Below the pieces are notes generated by a model, which was not told the origin of the DNA, did not search any database, and saw only the letters and a list, made by a program, of their open reading frames with translations. Made by a program: the position numbers and the translations under genes. Positions 7,803-17,002 of a DNA stretch of 52,506 bases are shown piece after piece (position 1 is the stretch's first letter; each line of letters starts with the position of its first letter). Origin of the DNA: Chloroflexota bacterium (GTDB taxonomy: Bacteria; Chloroflexota; Anaerolineae; Aggregatilineales; UBA2796); NCBI GenBank assembly GCA_021325095.1, contig JAJPHV010000071.1:1-52506 (forward strand). Direction: 5' to 3'.

Positions 7803-8895
7803 AGTCGGGGTCATCGGTTGCGGATACATCTTTCAGGCTTACATGAAGGGCTGCGGTGTATTCGACATTCTGGACATCGTGGCCTGCGCCGACATCGACA
7901 TGTCACGGGCGCGGGCCAGGGCTGCGGAATTCAACATCCCTCGCGCCTGCACGGTGGAGGAACTGCTGGCCGATCCGGAGATTCAGATCGTCATCAACCT
8001 GACTGTGCCGCTGGCACATGCTGAGGTCAACCTGGCTATCATCGAAGCGGGCAAGCACGTTTATTCCGAAAAGCCGCTGGCTGTCAGCCGGGAGGACGGC
8101 GCGAAGATCATCTCAGCAGCCCGAACCAGGGGCGTGATGGTCGGCTGCGCCCCGGATACTTTCCTGGGCGGCGGCTTGCAGACCTGTCGCAAACTGATCG
8201 ACGACGGCTGGATCGGGCGTCCGATTGCGGCGACGGCCTTTCTGGCAACGCACGGCCCGGAAAGCTGGCATCCTAACGTCTACTTTTACTACCAGCAGGG
8301 TGGCGGGCCGGTCCTGGACATGGCGCCCTATTACCTGACGGCGCTGATCAGTTTGCTCGGCCCGGTGCGGCGCATCGCGGCTTCGACGGGCATGTCCTTC
8401 CCGGAACGGATCGCCACCAGCAAGGAACTGTACGGGAAACGAATCCCCGTCGAGGTTTCGACCCATGCCAGCGCTGTGCTGGATTTCGTCAGCGGGCCAA
8501 TCGTCACGATGATCATGAGCTTCGACGTCTGGGGCCATCATCTGCCGCGTCTGGAAGTTCACGGGACAGACGGCTCGCTCAGTTGCCCGGACCCGAACGT
8601 GTTTGGTGGCCCGGTCAGCCTGCTGCGGGCAGGAAGCAAGGAATGGGATACGATGGCCCTTTCGCACACCGTCGAAGTGCAGCGCGGGATCGGCCCGGCG
8701 GACATGGCCTACGCGCTGTGCTATGGTCGCCCGCACCGGGCCACCGGCGAGATGGCCTATCACGTCCTGGACATCATGCACGCCTTCGACGAGTCCTCAA
8801 AGACGGGGCGGCACGTTGAACTGACCAGTACCTGTGCGCGCCCGGCGGCGCTGCCGATGGGCTTGCTGTACGGCACGCTGGATGGTGCGGCATGA
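7786..8895 (+). CDS. Gfo/Idh/MocA-family NAD(P)-dependent oxidoreductase
   Basis: Sugar or polyol dehydrogenase acting in the cytoplasm. The 369-residue protein has an N-terminal Rossmann fold with [17 protein letters not shown], the family hallmark [14 protein letters not shown] (EKP motif) at about residues 92-104, and a C-terminal alpha/beta domain with [15 protein letters not shown], matching the G-G-x-x-x-D-x-G-x-H region where the usual His is replaced by Tyr. I chose the ATG giving MAAKVKV, with GGAGAG upstream, rather than the longer frame. It overlaps the isomerase at its start and the ThuA gene at its end, so the three form one operon. Confidence 0.9.
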   Translation: MAAKVKVGVIGCGYIFQAYMKGCGVFDILDIVACADIDMSRARARAAEFNIPRACTVEELLADPEIQIVINLTVPLAHAEVNLAIIEAGKHVYSEKPLAVSREDGAKIISAARTRGVMVGCAPDTFLGGGLQTCRKLIDDGWIGRPIAATAFLATHGPESWHPNVYFYYQQGGGPVLDMAPYYLTALISLLGPVRRIAASTGMSFPERIATSKELYGKRIPVEVSTHASAVLDFVSGPIVTMIMSFDVWGHHLPRLEVHGTDGSLSCPDPNVFGGPVSLLRAGSKEWDTMALSHTVEVQRGIGPADMAYALCYGRPHRATGEMAYHVLDIMHAFDESSKTGRHVELTSTCARPAALPMGLLYGTLDGAA

Positions 8896-9560
8896 GTTCC
8901 AAACCCAGATCTGCCAAGTCGGCGCTGCTGTGCTGGGGTGGTTGGGAAGGTCACGAACCCAAACTGGGCGCTGAATTGTTCGCAGGACTGCTGCGCGAGC
9001 GGGGTTATGCCGTCGAAGTGAGTGATACGCTGGATAGCTACCTGGATACGGCCAAAATGCAGGCACTCGACCTGATCGTGCCGATCTGGACGATGAGCAC
9101 CATCACGCCTGAGCAGTTGAAAGGGCTGCTGGATGCGGTTGCCAGTGGCGTGGGCATCGCGGGCTGGCACGGCACGATGGGCGATTCCTTTCGCGCCTCG
9201 CCAGAGTACCAGTTCATGGTCGGCGGTCAATGGGTGGCTCACCCTGGTAACATCATCGACTACAAAGTGCACATCGCCCACCCCGATCACCCCATCACCG
9301 AGGGCCTATCGGACTTCTGGATGCACTCCGAGCAGTACTATATGCATGTCGATCCGTCGAACCACGTCCTGGCAACAACCACCTTCAGCGGCGAATACGT
9401 GCCCTGGATCGACGGCTGTGTCATGCCCGTCGTCTGGACACGGCGGTGGGGCAAGGGCCGTGTGGCGTACAGTTCGCTCGGACACGTGCGCAAGGATTTC
9501 GACACACCCCAAGCACGGGAACTTGTCCTGCGCGGGATGCTGTGGGCGACTCGCACGTAG
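8892..9560 (+). CDS. ThuA-like domain protein (trehalose utilisation family)
   Basis: 222 residues of the ThuA/glutamine amidotransferase-like fold, common next to Gfo/Idh dehydrogenases and sugar isomerases. Visible family features: [12 protein letters not shown] at the N-terminus, [29 protein letters not shown], the [11 protein letters not shown] segment and [19 protein letters not shown] near the end. ATG overlaps the dehydrogenase stop (ATGA). Probable role in oxidative conversion of a disaccharide or keto-sugar; the biochemistry of the family is only partly known. Confidence 0.88.
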   Translation: MSSKPRSAKSALLCWGGWEGHEPKLGAELFAGLLRERGYAVEVSDTLDSYLDTAKMQALDLIVPIWTMSTITPEQLKGLLDAVASGVGIAGWHGTMGDSFRASPEYQFMVGGQWVAHPGNIIDYKVHIAHPDHPITEGLSDFWMHSEQYYMHVDPSNHVLATTTFSGEYVPWIDGCVMPVVWTRRWGKGRVAYSSLGHVRKDFDTPQARELVLRGMLWATRT

Positions 9561-9565
9561 GGCGT

Positions 9566-9619
9566 TGACCTCACCCCCAACCCCTCTCCACTTGGAGAGG
9601 GGAGCAGGGGGTGGGGTCA
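9566..9619. repeat. Palindromic interspersed repeat, family A, copy 1
   Basis: Begins TGACCTCACCCCCAACCCCT, then CTCC-ACTT-GGAG hairpin and ends GGGGGTGGGGTCA. The two ends are inverted copies of each other. It sits 5 bases past the stop of the ThuA-like gene and could act as an RNA-stabilising or terminating hairpin. Related copies are at 14836, 27325, 38975, 42812 and 52421. The rest of the gap to 9896 holds no gene I can support. Confidence 0.8.
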
Positions 9620-9896
9620 ATTCGGCTCAACTATCCCCGCTAAGTGTCGGTGTGTGAACCATTGGGATAGAGGCAATCCCCCGCCAGAACCGCATCACCG
9701 AGCGCTGGCTGGGCACTCGGATGACTGCTCTCGCCCATGCAGATCCTGGCCTTTGACCTGAAACCGGGCCAACTTTTCAACCGCTCTATAACTATCGCTA
9801 TGCGTGCAACGTCCCATCTGTTACCTGCTGACTCGTCATCCGCCGTGCACCAGGTAAAATCTACGGGACTGTGCGGGCCTTGCAGCAGGAGCATCC

Positions 9897-10895
9897 ATGC
9901 GTCAACGCATTCGAGTCAGGGAGCGGTTGCCGGTCTGGGGACTGAGGCTGATCCTGGGCGTGATCTTGCTGACGCTCTCCGAACTGGTCATGTGGCAAAA
10001 TCCACCCGCTCGCCAACTGCTCGACTGGCCTGCGCTGCTCATTCTGTACACGGCCCTGGCCGCCATCCTGCTCGACCTGACGGCTCGTTTCCAGGCCCGC
10101 AGCCCGGCGACGCTGCTGCTGGTCAGCGGCGTCTACGGGCTGGTCAGTTCGGCCATCATCAACCGCAGCGCTTTTGACAACCTGCCTTACAGCCTGATTG
10201 TGCGCGGCATGGGGCTGCAAACGGGGGCCGGGCTGTATGGCCTGCTGCTGTTCGTCACGGTTATGCGTGGCAAGCAGGTTGAGCCGCTGCCAATCGCCGG
10301 GGCAGTCGCCATCGGCGTGCTGTGGGGCATCTGGGTGCACTGGTATCCGCTGCGCACGGTAGCGAACTGGGGCCTGGTGACGATAGAGACGGCTACGCTC
10401 TACGTTCTCCCGGCGCTGGTCATCATCGGTATTCTGCTGGCCGGCGTCGCGCCCCGCTTCCGCGTCTTCCGCGAAAAGCAGATGGAATTGCTGTGGTGGG
10501 AGGCCATTGTCGCAGGTGTCCCGCTCTTTGTGGCGCTTGTGCTCGGCATGTTCCAGGAAACCATCCCGTTCCTGTGGCTGCTGGTCGTGATCGCCATTGG
10601 CGCATTCATGGTCTGGGCTTTGTCCTACCACAGACGAGGCTACGAGCCGTCCCTCCTGGCCCACATGACGTTCGCCGCCCCCAATGCCATTACCTACATT
10701 GTGCTGGCAATCGTGTTTCTGGTGGCCGGGACACTATCCTACAACCTGGTCGCCAACGCCGATTCCCCGGCTGGCATCGCTGTGTACCTGCTTGTGCTGG
10801 CCTTTGGGTTTGTCTGGTTGCCGGGCGCGTCGCTGCTGATCTTCTGGCGAGCCTTCCGTGCACAAACTGCGCCCGTAGAAGATGAGGATGGGTGA
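9897..10895 (+). CDS. Polytopic membrane protein of unknown function
   Basis: 332 residues with about nine or ten hydrophobic helices (for example 17-34, 43-61, 71-88, 108-124, 135-150, 165-184, 200-218, 222-240, 258-278, 288-312). Basic N-terminus MRQRIRVRERLP; acidic C-terminus PVEDEDG. No motif of a known transporter or enzyme is visible. Its last 14 bases overlap the coaBC start, so both are probably co-transcribed and coupled; this does not reveal its task. Confidence 0.8.
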   Translation: MRQRIRVRERLPVWGLRLILGVILLTLSELVMWQNPPARQLLDWPALLILYTALAAILLDLTARFQARSPATLLLVSGVYGLVSSAIINRSAFDNLPYSLIVRGMGLQTGAGLYGLLLFVTVMRGKQVEPLPIAGAVAIGVLWGIWVHWYPLRTVANWGLVTIETATLYVLPALVIIGILLAGVAPRFRVFREKQMELLWWEAIVAGVPLFVALVLGMFQETIPFLWLLVVIAIGAFMVWALSYHRRGYEPSLLAHMTFAAPNAITYIVLAIVFLVAGTLSYNLVANADSPAGIAVYLLVLAFGFVWLPGASLLIFWRAFRAQTAPVEDEDG

Positions 10896-12147
10896 CGTGG
10901 AACGCATTACGATTCTCGACGGAAAGCGTATTGTCCTGGGTGTCACGGGCAGTATCGCCGTTTTCAAGGCCGCCGATCTTGCCAGCAAGCTGACCCAGGC
11001 CGGCGCAACCGTAGACGTAATCATGACCGAGGCGGCGCAGCGTTTTGTCACCCCGCTCACGTTCCGTACCCTGACGGGACGGCCCGTCTACACCGATCTC
11101 TGGAATACAGAGGGCGACGGCGGCTTGCCGACCCATATTGCGCACATCGGGCTGGCCGAGGGCGCAGACCTGATGGTCATCGCGCCTATCACAGCCCATC
11201 ACATCGGCAAACTCGCCAATGGCCTGGCCGACGATCTGCTGTCCGTGACGGTGCTGAACATGCGCTGCCCGGTGGTCATTGCCCCGGCGATGGACGGTGA
11301 CATGCTCGAACACCCGGCAGTCGCCGAAAATCTGCGCCGCCTGCAGGAGCGCGGCGTGATCGTGATCGAGTCGGAGGAGGGGCGCATGGCGTCCGGTCTG
11401 ATGGGCCGGGGGCGGCTGCCCGAAGTGCCGACACTGCTGGGCCTGATCCGCCACCAGTTGGGCCGCGAATGGGGGCTGCTGCGGGATCGGCGCGTGGTCG
11501 TCACGGCGGGTGGCACACGTGAAGCCATCGACCCGGTGCGCTACATCACCAACCGTTCGTCGGGCAAGCAGGGCTACGCCGTTGCCCAGGCCGCGCTCGA
11601 CTCTGGCGCATCCGTCACGCTCATTACCACGCCCACCGGTCTTGAACTACCCGTCGGCGCGCACGTCATCCTGGTTGAAAGCGCCCAGGAAATGCTGGAC
11701 GCTGTGCTGAGTTGTATGCCGGAAGCCGACGCGCTGATCATGGCTGCCGCTGTCGCCGACTTCCGCCCGGCGCAGTACGCCGACCAAAAGATCAAGAAAG
11801 GCGACAAAGACTTGCGGATCACCCTCAGCCACACCACCGACATTCTACAGACAGTGGGTGAGCAGCGCCGCGAGACAGGTTACCCCCACATCCTGATCGG
11901 TTTTGCCGCCGAGACACAGGACCTGATCGAAAATGCGCAGTCCAAGCTGCGCCGCAAGAACGCCGATTACATCATCGCCAACGATGTGACCGCCAAAGGC
12001 GCGGGCTTCCAGGCCGATACGAACGTCGTCACCATCCTGGGCGCGGACGGGAGCATAGTGACGTTGCCGCAACAGACCAAAACCGCTGTCGCCGAGGCCA
12101 TCATCCAGCGCGTGGCCGCCCGCTTGCAGACCGTACCTCGTCGCTGA
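10882..12147 (+). CDS. coaBC: Bifunctional phosphopantothenoylcysteine decarboxylase / phosphopantothenate-cysteine ligase
   Basis: Catalyses two steps of coenzyme A synthesis: ligation of cysteine to 4'-phosphopantothenate, then decarboxylation. The 421 residues hold the N-terminal flavoprotein CoaC (GVTGSIAVFKAADL; HIAHIGLAEGADLMVIAPITA) and the C-terminal Rossmann-like CoaB (TAGGTREAIDPVRYITNRSSGKQG; AAVADFRP; IKKGDKDL; GFAAET). The usual PAMN substrate motif of CoaC reads PAMDGDM here, so Asn is replaced by Asp; this variant occurs in other phyla. The start may be the first ATG or the one two codons later. Confidence 0.94.
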   Translation: MRMGDVERITILDGKRIVLGVTGSIAVFKAADLASKLTQAGATVDVIMTEAAQRFVTPLTFRTLTGRPVYTDLWNTEGDGGLPTHIAHIGLAEGADLMVIAPITAHHIGKLANGLADDLLSVTVLNMRCPVVIAPAMDGDMLEHPAVAENLRRLQERGVIVIESEEGRMASGLMGRGRLPEVPTLLGLIRHQLGREWGLLRDRRVVVTAGGTREAIDPVRYITNRSSGKQGYAVAQAALDSGASVTLITTPTGLELPVGAHVILVESAQEMLDAVLSCMPEADALIMAAAVADFRPAQYADQKIKKGDKDLRITLSHTTDILQTVGEQRRETGYPHILIGFAAETQDLIENAQSKLRRKNADYIIANDVTAKGAGFQADTNVVTILGADGSIVTLPQQTKTAVAEAIIQRVAARLQTVPRR

Positions 12148-12233
12148 CTTCGCCTGGTTGTTTCGCTCTGCCTGGTTGTTTGTGCTTCATCGGCAAAATG
12201 TCCAATGCCCAGCCGGCTTGATATGAAAATTTT

Positions 12234-12344
12234 ATGAAGTTCCCAAGAAGAATTGATGTGAAAGAAATCATTAATGCAGAATACCTCAATTCTAAAGCAA
12301 CTTTTGGGGGCGGGGGACTCGACAAGCCGTTAATCTTGTATTAA
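12234..12344 (+). CDS. Tiny AT-rich ORF (36 residues), unrecognised
   Basis: Starts MKFPRRIDVKEIINAEYLNS, continues KATFGGGGLDKP and ends LILY before TAA. There is no clear ribosome-binding site. The base composition is far more AT-rich than the surrounding genes, including codons such as AAA, ATT and TTA. It is followed three bases later by a second small open frame and then a strong intrinsic terminator. It may be a real small peptide or a scrap of a transferred gene. Confidence is low. Confidence 0.25.
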   Translation: MKFPRRIDVKEIINAEYLNSKATFGGGGLDKPLILY

Positions 12345-12347
12345 ACT

Positions 12348-12539
12348 ATGAATCGTAAAGATTTTGAAAATATAGAGCTTAGTTCCACAAATAAAATACT
12401 TAAATCCTTGCCGATGCCCGCGTCCAAAGCGGGCATTTTGTTTTGGGATTGTCAAGATCGAGTGCGTTTACCCACAAATGTCCTGCACAAACGTGCAGCA
12501 CTGAATTGTGCTCCGGACTTAATGTACTCAATACCTTAA
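12348..12539 (+). other. Second small ORF in the AT-rich island, doubtful
   Basis: Reads MNRKDFENIELSSTNKILKS and then runs through the terminator hairpin at 12414-12444, which argues against the full 63-residue frame being a gene. Its first 22 codons share the unusual AT-rich composition. It has no ribosome site. Together with the preceding 36-residue frame it fills most of the 418-base gap between coaBC and recD2. Confidence 0.2.
12414..12444 (+). terminator. Intrinsic terminator
   Basis: Perfect 8-base stem ATGCCCGC / GCGGGCAT around loop GTCCAAA, followed by TTTTGTTTT. Oriented to stop plus-strand transcripts from coaBC or from a short transcript starting in the AT-rich island. It faces the converging recD2 gene. 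Confidence 0.85.
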
Positions 12540-12565
12540 CGCTTGTACAAACCGCCGAAAGCCGC

Positions 12566-14773
12566 TCACAGCCTCTCGTTCAAGCGCCAGGTCAGGCCGC
12601 TGTAACGGCGCGTGACCTTATCGTTGCGAACAGCCATGCCAATCGCTTTGCGCGTCCCGACCAGCACCACCAGCTTTTTGGCCCGCGTGATGGCCGTATA
12701 CAGCAGGTTGCGCTGCAACATCATGAAATGCTGTGAAACCATCGGGATGACGACGGCGGGATATTCTGTGCCCTGGCTGCGGTGCACGCTGACAGCGTAA
12801 GCGTGTACCAGTTCGTCGGCATCCGACCAGTCGTAATCGACGAACCGCCCATCGATGCTCAGGCGGATAAGCTGCTCGGTGAAATCGATGCTGTGGATGC
12901 GCCCGATGTCGCCGTTGTACACGTCCTTGTCGTAGTTGTTGCGAGTCTGCATCACTTTATCGCCCACCCGAAAGATTCGCCCGCCGATGCGTCGTTCGGC
13001 CAACCGTCCTGCCGGGTTGAGCGCATTTTGGAGCCGCTCGTTGAGCGACTGGACACCCACGCTGCCCCGGTACATCGGCGCCAGCACCTGTACGTCGTCC
13101 AGCGGGTGCAGGCCAAACCGGCGCGGGATGCGATTCTGCACCACGTCCACCACCAGGTCGGCGGCCTCGTCGGGGTCCTCCGCAGTGAACAGGAAGAAAT
13201 CCGTGCCCTGGTTGGTCAGATCGGGCATCTGTCCCTGGTTAACCCGGTGCGCGTTGCGGATGATCAGGCTGTCTTCGGCCTGCCGGAAGATCGCCGCCAG
13301 CCGGGTCACGTGCACCTTCTCGCAGCGGATCACGTCGCGCAGCACGTCGCCTGCGCCGACGCTTGGTAGCTGGTCGGCGTCGCCGACCAGCATCAGATGC
13401 GTTTCGGGGGCCAGCGCTTTCAACACGTTGTAGAACAGGACCAGGTCAAGCATGGAGGCTTCGTCCACCACCAGCAAGTCCACGTCGAGCGGCGCATGTT
13501 CGTTAAAGGCAAAGCCTTCGTTGGGGCTGAACCCAAGCAGACGGTGAATAGTCTGCGCACGGCGTCCTGTCGCTTCGGCCAGGCGCTTGGCGGCACGCCC
13601 TGTCGGGCTGGCAAGGGCATACCGTCCCCGGATCGATTCCAGCGCCCGAATGACAGCCCGGAGTGTGGTGGTCTTGCCTGTGCCCGGCCCGCCCGTCAAT
13701 ACGCTGATCTTGTGCGTCAGCGCGGCGCGCACGGCCTCTTTTTGCTGGTCGGTCAGCAGCACATTATCCTCTTCGGCCAGCCGCGCGAAGAAGGTTTGCC
13801 AATCCAAGGAGCGTGCCGCCAGCAGCCGCGACGACGCCGAGGCGGTCATGTTCAACATGCGCCGCGCTGCACCTTTTTCGCTGTAGTACATGGGCGGCAG
13901 GTACAGCCCTTCAATTTTTTCCGGCTGCCCCTCCTGCTCAGATGGAAGCTCCTCCACCACAATCTGTTCGCTGCGCTGAAGATGATCCACCGCCGCTTCG
14001 CACAGCTCCGCCGGGACGCCGAGCAGTTCTGCCGCCATCTGGACGGCCACCGGGCGCGGCGCGTAAACGTGGCCCTCGTCATTGAGCGTATACAGCGCGA
14101 ATACCGTCCCCGCCGCAATCCGCTCCGGCGAATCCAGCGGCAGGCCGAGATTGCGCGCGATCTGATCCGCCGTCTTGAAGCCGATGCCCTGAATATCACG
14201 GGCCAGCCGATACGGGTCGGACAGCACCTGGTCGATGGCTTGATCGCCGTAATGCTTGTAAATCTTGACGGCCAGCGTCGTGCTAACGCGATGGCTCTGC
14301 AAAAAGAGCATCACCTCTTTGATCTTCTGTTGTTCAGCCCAGGCTTTGATGATCAGGTTGGTGCGGTAATTGCCCACGCCCGGCACGTCGCGCATCCGAT
14401 CCGGCGCGTGTTCCAGGATGTCCAGCGTCTTCATGCCGAAGTAATCGACGATCCGGTTGGCCGTTTTGGTTCCGACGCCCTTGATCAGTCCGCTGCCCAG
14501 GTAGCGGCGCAGTCCTTCCAGCGTGGCCGGGGCCATCTGCTCGACGGACTCGGCCCGAAATTGCCTGCCGTGTTCACGGTGACTCGTCCACACGCCGGTC
14601 AGCCGCACCGACTCGCCGGGTTGCAATTCGGGCAGCGTGCCGACAACGGTCAGCAGGCCATCGCTGCTGGCCCGGTACGGTTTGTCTGGACGGAGCCGGA
14701 GGACTGTGTAACCGCTTTCTTCACTGTAGTAGGTGATGCGTTCGATAACGCCTTCGAGGGTTTCCTGCTGCAT
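12566..14773 (-). CDS. recD2: RecD2-like ATP-dependent DNA helicase (SF1B)
   Basis: 5'-3' DNA helicase for repair or replication fork handling in bacteria lacking RecBC. The 735 residues show an N-terminal OB-like region, helix-hairpin-helix repeats (IKGVGTKTANRIVDYFG near 100; IQGIGFKTADQIARNLG near 195), Walker A TGGPGTGKTTT (about 358-368), Walker B LLVVDEASML, motif GDADQLPSVGAGDVLRD, and the C-terminal VHRSQGTEYPAVV and YTAITRAKKLVVLVG motifs. Length and HhH content separate RecD2 from the RecBCD RecD subunit. ATG start lies 34 bases from the divergent TolB-like gene. Confidence 0.93.
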   Translation of the reverse strand: MQQETLEGVIERITYYSEESGYTVLRLRPDKPYRASSDGLLTVVGTLPELQPGESVRLTGVWTSHREHGRQFRAESVEQMAPATLEGLRRYLGSGLIKGVGTKTANRIVDYFGMKTLDILEHAPDRMRDVPGVGNYRTNLIIKAWAEQQKIKEVMLFLQSHRVSTTLAVKIYKHYGDQAIDQVLSDPYRLARDIQGIGFKTADQIARNLGLPLDSPERIAAGTVFALYTLNDEGHVYAPRPVAVQMAAELLGVPAELCEAAVDHLQRSEQIVVEELPSEQEGQPEKIEGLYLPPMYYSEKGAARRMLNMTASASSRLLAARSLDWQTFFARLAEEDNVLLTDQQKEAVRAALTHKISVLTGGPGTGKTTTLRAVIRALESIRGRYALASPTGRAAKRLAEATGRRAQTIHRLLGFSPNEGFAFNEHAPLDVDLLVVDEASMLDLVLFYNVLKALAPETHLMLVGDADQLPSVGAGDVLRDVIRCEKVHVTRLAAIFRQAEDSLIIRNAHRVNQGQMPDLTNQGTDFFLFTAEDPDEAADLVVDVVQNRIPRRFGLHPLDDVQVLAPMYRGSVGVQSLNERLQNALNPAGRLAERRIGGRIFRVGDKVMQTRNNYDKDVYNGDIGRIHSIDFTEQLIRLSIDGRFVDYDWSDADELVHAYAVSVHRSQGTEYPAVVIPMVSQHFMMLQRNLLYTAITRAKKLVVLVGTRKAIGMAVRNDKVTRRYSGLTWRLNERL

Positions 14774-14807
14774 GGGGATATAATACCGCAGCCAGAAAGG
14801 GATAGCG

Positions 14808-16172
14808 ATGCCGATCTTGCAGCGGACGCAGTATGAAGCACCTTATCTCCTATCCCACTCTCCGAATACGGAGAGTGAGGCCCGGTGTGCACGTCACCGT
14901 GTGCCATCCTCCCTCGCTGCGAAGCGGAAAGGGTTCGGGGGTGAGGTCAGCCAGTTCTTCCGCACACGCATCCAGGCGCTGCTCCTCGGCCTGCTTCTCC
15001 TTGCCCTCTTGCCGCACGGATCGCTCAGGGCACAATCGAGCACGCACCCCCTGATTGTGGCTTACCTGGATGGCGATACGCTCTACACGTGGCGGCAGGA
15101 CAACCCCACGCCCCGCGTCGTGGCACAGGGCCAGATCAGCCGTCCGCTGCTCTCACCAGCAGGCAGTCATGTGATCTTTCAGGTTGGCGATGCGCTCTGG
15201 CTGGCCGAGGTGAACCGGCCAAACTCTGCCCATGTGCTCGTAGCAGCTGGTATGCCTGGCCCGGCCCGCCAGGTGCTGGACGTGCATTGGTTAGACGATA
15301 CCACGCTGATCTTCAATACCTTCACGTTTCATCCCAAACGACTGGTCAAGCAGCAGTTCGCCGACGACCTGTGGCGCGCTGATGTCACCTCCGGCAGGGT
15401 GATTCGCTTGCTAGAAGATGGGCAAGGCGGCGCATTCAGCGTGAATCCGGCGGGGATTGCCCTGTCACTGCCCGGCGATAGCGTCTCACGGACGCCGGGG
15501 ACGATCAGTTGGGTCAACGCCGGGGGACAGAACAAAGTCAAGCTGCTGGAATATGCCGCCGTCAATACCGGTTCGTCTCAACCTTTCTATGCCCACCCGC
15601 AGTGGAGCGCCGACGGGGCAAGCCTGTTCGCCGCCATCCCCGATCCCAACTTGCTCTATGCCACGCAGACCATCCCTCCTACCGTGCTCTGGCGGCTGGA
15701 ACTGACGGGCAAGGCGACACGTCTGGGTGATGTTCGGGCCGATTTCTTCGGCCTGCCCGAATTCTCGGTGACGGGCCAGCAGGTACTCTATGCCCGGCGC
15801 ATGGGGCCGCTCGCCGACAACCGGCTTGCGCTATACCGGGCAAACAGCGACGGCTCCGACGAACGGCTTATTGCCCAGGACGCCGTCGGGAAGATCGAAC
15901 CCGCCCACTGGCTGCCCGATGGCCTGAGCTATACGTTTGTGCATGGCAGTCCCGGCGAACTGTGGGCGCAGACCGGGCCGATTTTGCAGCGTTTCCCGGC
16001 CACAACGACAGCTTTTAACTTGTGCTGGGCGGACGCGACCACTGCGGTCTATTCAACGGCGCCAGCGGGACAGGATGAATTGCGCTATCAGACGGGCCTC
16101 GGCGGTACGGAAGCCACTGTGATCGCAACACGCCGCCTGGGCGGGGCTTTCAGTGCACGGCGAATCCCCTAG
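14808..16172 (+). CDS. Secreted TolB-like beta-propeller protein with a repeat inserted near its start
   Basis: The frame encodes 454 residues. After a signal-like helix (about 56-72, ALLLGLLLLALLPHG with cleavage near RAQ) come WD40/TolB-type blades such as LIVAYLDGDTLYTWRQD, HPQWSADGASLFAAIPDP, LALYRANSDGSDERLIAQD and PAHWLPDGLSYTFVHGS. The ATG at the frame start has AAGGGA seven bases before it and a TATAAT at 14781. Residues 10-50 are encoded by a copy of repeat family A, so the signal peptide has an odd 55-residue N-terminal extension. No ATG or GTG lies closer to the hydrophobic helix. Function unknown; probably exported. Confidence 0.75.
   Translation: MPILQRTQYEAPYLLSHSPNTESEARCARHRVPSSLAAKRKGFGGEVSQFFRTRIQALLLGLLLLALLPHGSLRAQSSTHPLIVAYLDGDTLYTWRQDNPTPRVVAQGQISRPLLSPAGSHVIFQVGDALWLAEVNRPNSAHVLVAAGMPGPARQVLDVHWLDDTTLIFNTFTFHPKRLVKQQFADDLWRADVTSGRVIRLLEDGQGGAFSVNPAGIALSLPGDSVSRTPGTISWVNAGGQNKVKLLEYAAVNTGSSQPFYAHPQWSADGASLFAAIPDPNLLYATQTIPPTVLWRLELTGKATRLGDVRADFFGLPEFSVTGQQVLYARRMGPLADNRLALYRANSDGSDERLIAQDAVGKIEPAHWLPDGLSYTFVHGSPGELWAQTGPILQRFPATTTAFNLCWADATTAVYSTAPAGQDELRYQTGLGGTEATVIATRRLGGAFSARRIP
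14836..14948. repeat. Palindromic interspersed repeat, family A, copy 2 (inside a gene)
   Basis: Begins CTATCCCACTCTCCGAATAC, with the CTCTCC / GGAGAG hairpin, and ends GGTTCGGGGGTGAGGTCA. It contains a longer central segment than copy 1. It falls within the 5' coding part of the TolB-like gene and keeps the reading frame open. Confidence 0.7.
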
Positions 16173-16188
16173 CGACCTCAACCAGAAA

Positions 16189-16206
16189 TGTGAAGCTGTC
16201 TTCACA
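16189..16206. other. Small palindrome after the TolB-like gene
   Basis: TGTGAAG and CTTCACA arms around CTGT, 16 bases beyond the stop codon. The spacer is 8 in terms of TGTGA/TCACA half sites, not the 6 of CRP sites, and no T-tract follows. It could be an mRNA 3' hairpin or an operator for the next gene, whose start is 161 bases away. Confidence 0.35.
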
Positions 16207-16366
16207 CTTATGAAAATATCTTCATTACTTCCCCACAATTACTCTACGACTTTCTCACGACTTTTTCATATTGCGGCGTTATGGTGTTATGTGCAACGCT
16301 GAAGAAACGACACCGGTGTAATGCTTCGGTTTGCCAACTCGAGATCTTGCGAGAAGGAGTACTGGA

Positions 16367-16846
16367 ATGCGTACACGTATCATGCGATTCGCACTTGCTG
16401 CTGTCATGCTGTTTGGTGTCCTGGCATTCGTGACCATGCCTGCTCATGCGGACGGTGGCGCACCGTTCGCCGCGAATGACAAACGGGTCAACCCCCAAAC
16501 CGGAGACCATCTGGCTATCTATTGCAATGATGACAACATCGACGTATGGGGTATCAACGCGCTTGAGGAAGGCTTCCCTCTGACCACCTTCTCTCTGGCC
16601 GAAATCACCAGCACGACTCCGGTCACGCATCAGACGCCCGCCGGCGCGGTGACGCTGAAGCTGGTGGCTCCGCCACAGACCCATTGGGGTTATGTAACCT
16701 TTGATTCAACCGCCTTGTCGTTGATCACCGATGTCGGTTCACAGTATCAGGTGACCTGGGCCGGTGGTGGGGAAAAGAGCTTTAGCTGCACCTACCTGCC
16801 GCTTCAGCAATCCGCTGCACAACAGGCCGCTCCGGCGAGGCAATAA
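16367..16846 (+). CDS. Small secreted protein of unknown function
   Basis: 159 residues from an ATG with an ideal AGAAGGAGT ribosome site seven bases upstream. Signal peptide MRTRIMRFALAAVMLFGVLA with cleavage after AHA (about residue 26). The mature part is about 133 residues, with two cysteines (IYCNDDN and FSCTYLP) that could form a disulfide, and ends in a Gln/Ala-rich tail. No family recognised. It stands alone, followed by two strong palindromes, so it is probably a monocistronic, well-expressed exported protein. Confidence 0.8.
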   Translation: MRTRIMRFALAAVMLFGVLAFVTMPAHADGGAPFAANDKRVNPQTGDHLAIYCNDDNIDVWGINALEEGFPLTTFSLAEITSTTPVTHQTPAGAVTLKLVAPPQTHWGYVTFDSTALSLITDVGSQYQVTWAGGGEKSFSCTYLPLQQSAAQQAAPARQ

Positions 16847-16896
16847 CGCCGTAACAGGGTTGAAGGCTTCAACAACTGAATAGGTGCTACATGGGC

Positions 16897-16920
16897 GGCG
16901 GGCGGTAGTTACCGCCCGCC
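16897..16920. terminator. GC-rich hairpin between convergent genes
   Basis: Arms GGCGGGCGGTA and TACCGCCCGCC separated by two bases. Lies 50 bases after the secreted-protein stop. Likely part of a transcription-stop or 3' protection structure, though no T-tract follows. Confidence 0.5.
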
Positions 16921-16941
16921 TGACTCTGCCCTTAAAACAAG

Positions 16942-16969
16942 GCCGGGGAAGTTGATCAACTTCCCCGGC
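16942..16969. terminator. Perfect 28-base palindrome, probable bidirectional terminator
   Basis: GCCGGGGAAGTTGATC continues symmetrically to the mirrored half, with 14-base arms and no mismatch. It sits between the convergent secreted-protein and DoxX-like genes. Without a T-rich tail it may rely on hairpin strength alone. Confidence 0.6.
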
Positions 16970-17002
16970 TGCGTCGAGTAGGATATGAGGTTGTTAACTA
17001 TC

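Noticed and set aside
12270..12345. Possible tmRNA-like 5' end (GGGGGCGGGGGACTCGACAAG)
   Set aside because: No matching 3' acceptor stem, CCA or tag reading frame nearby.
13397..14836. 479-residue open frame antisense to recD2
   Set aside because: Same reason; the helicase motifs on the minus strand are complete.
16189..16206. TGTGAAG...CTTCACA as a CRP site
   Set aside because: Half sites TGTGA and TCACA are 8 bases apart, not 6; kept only as a small palindrome.
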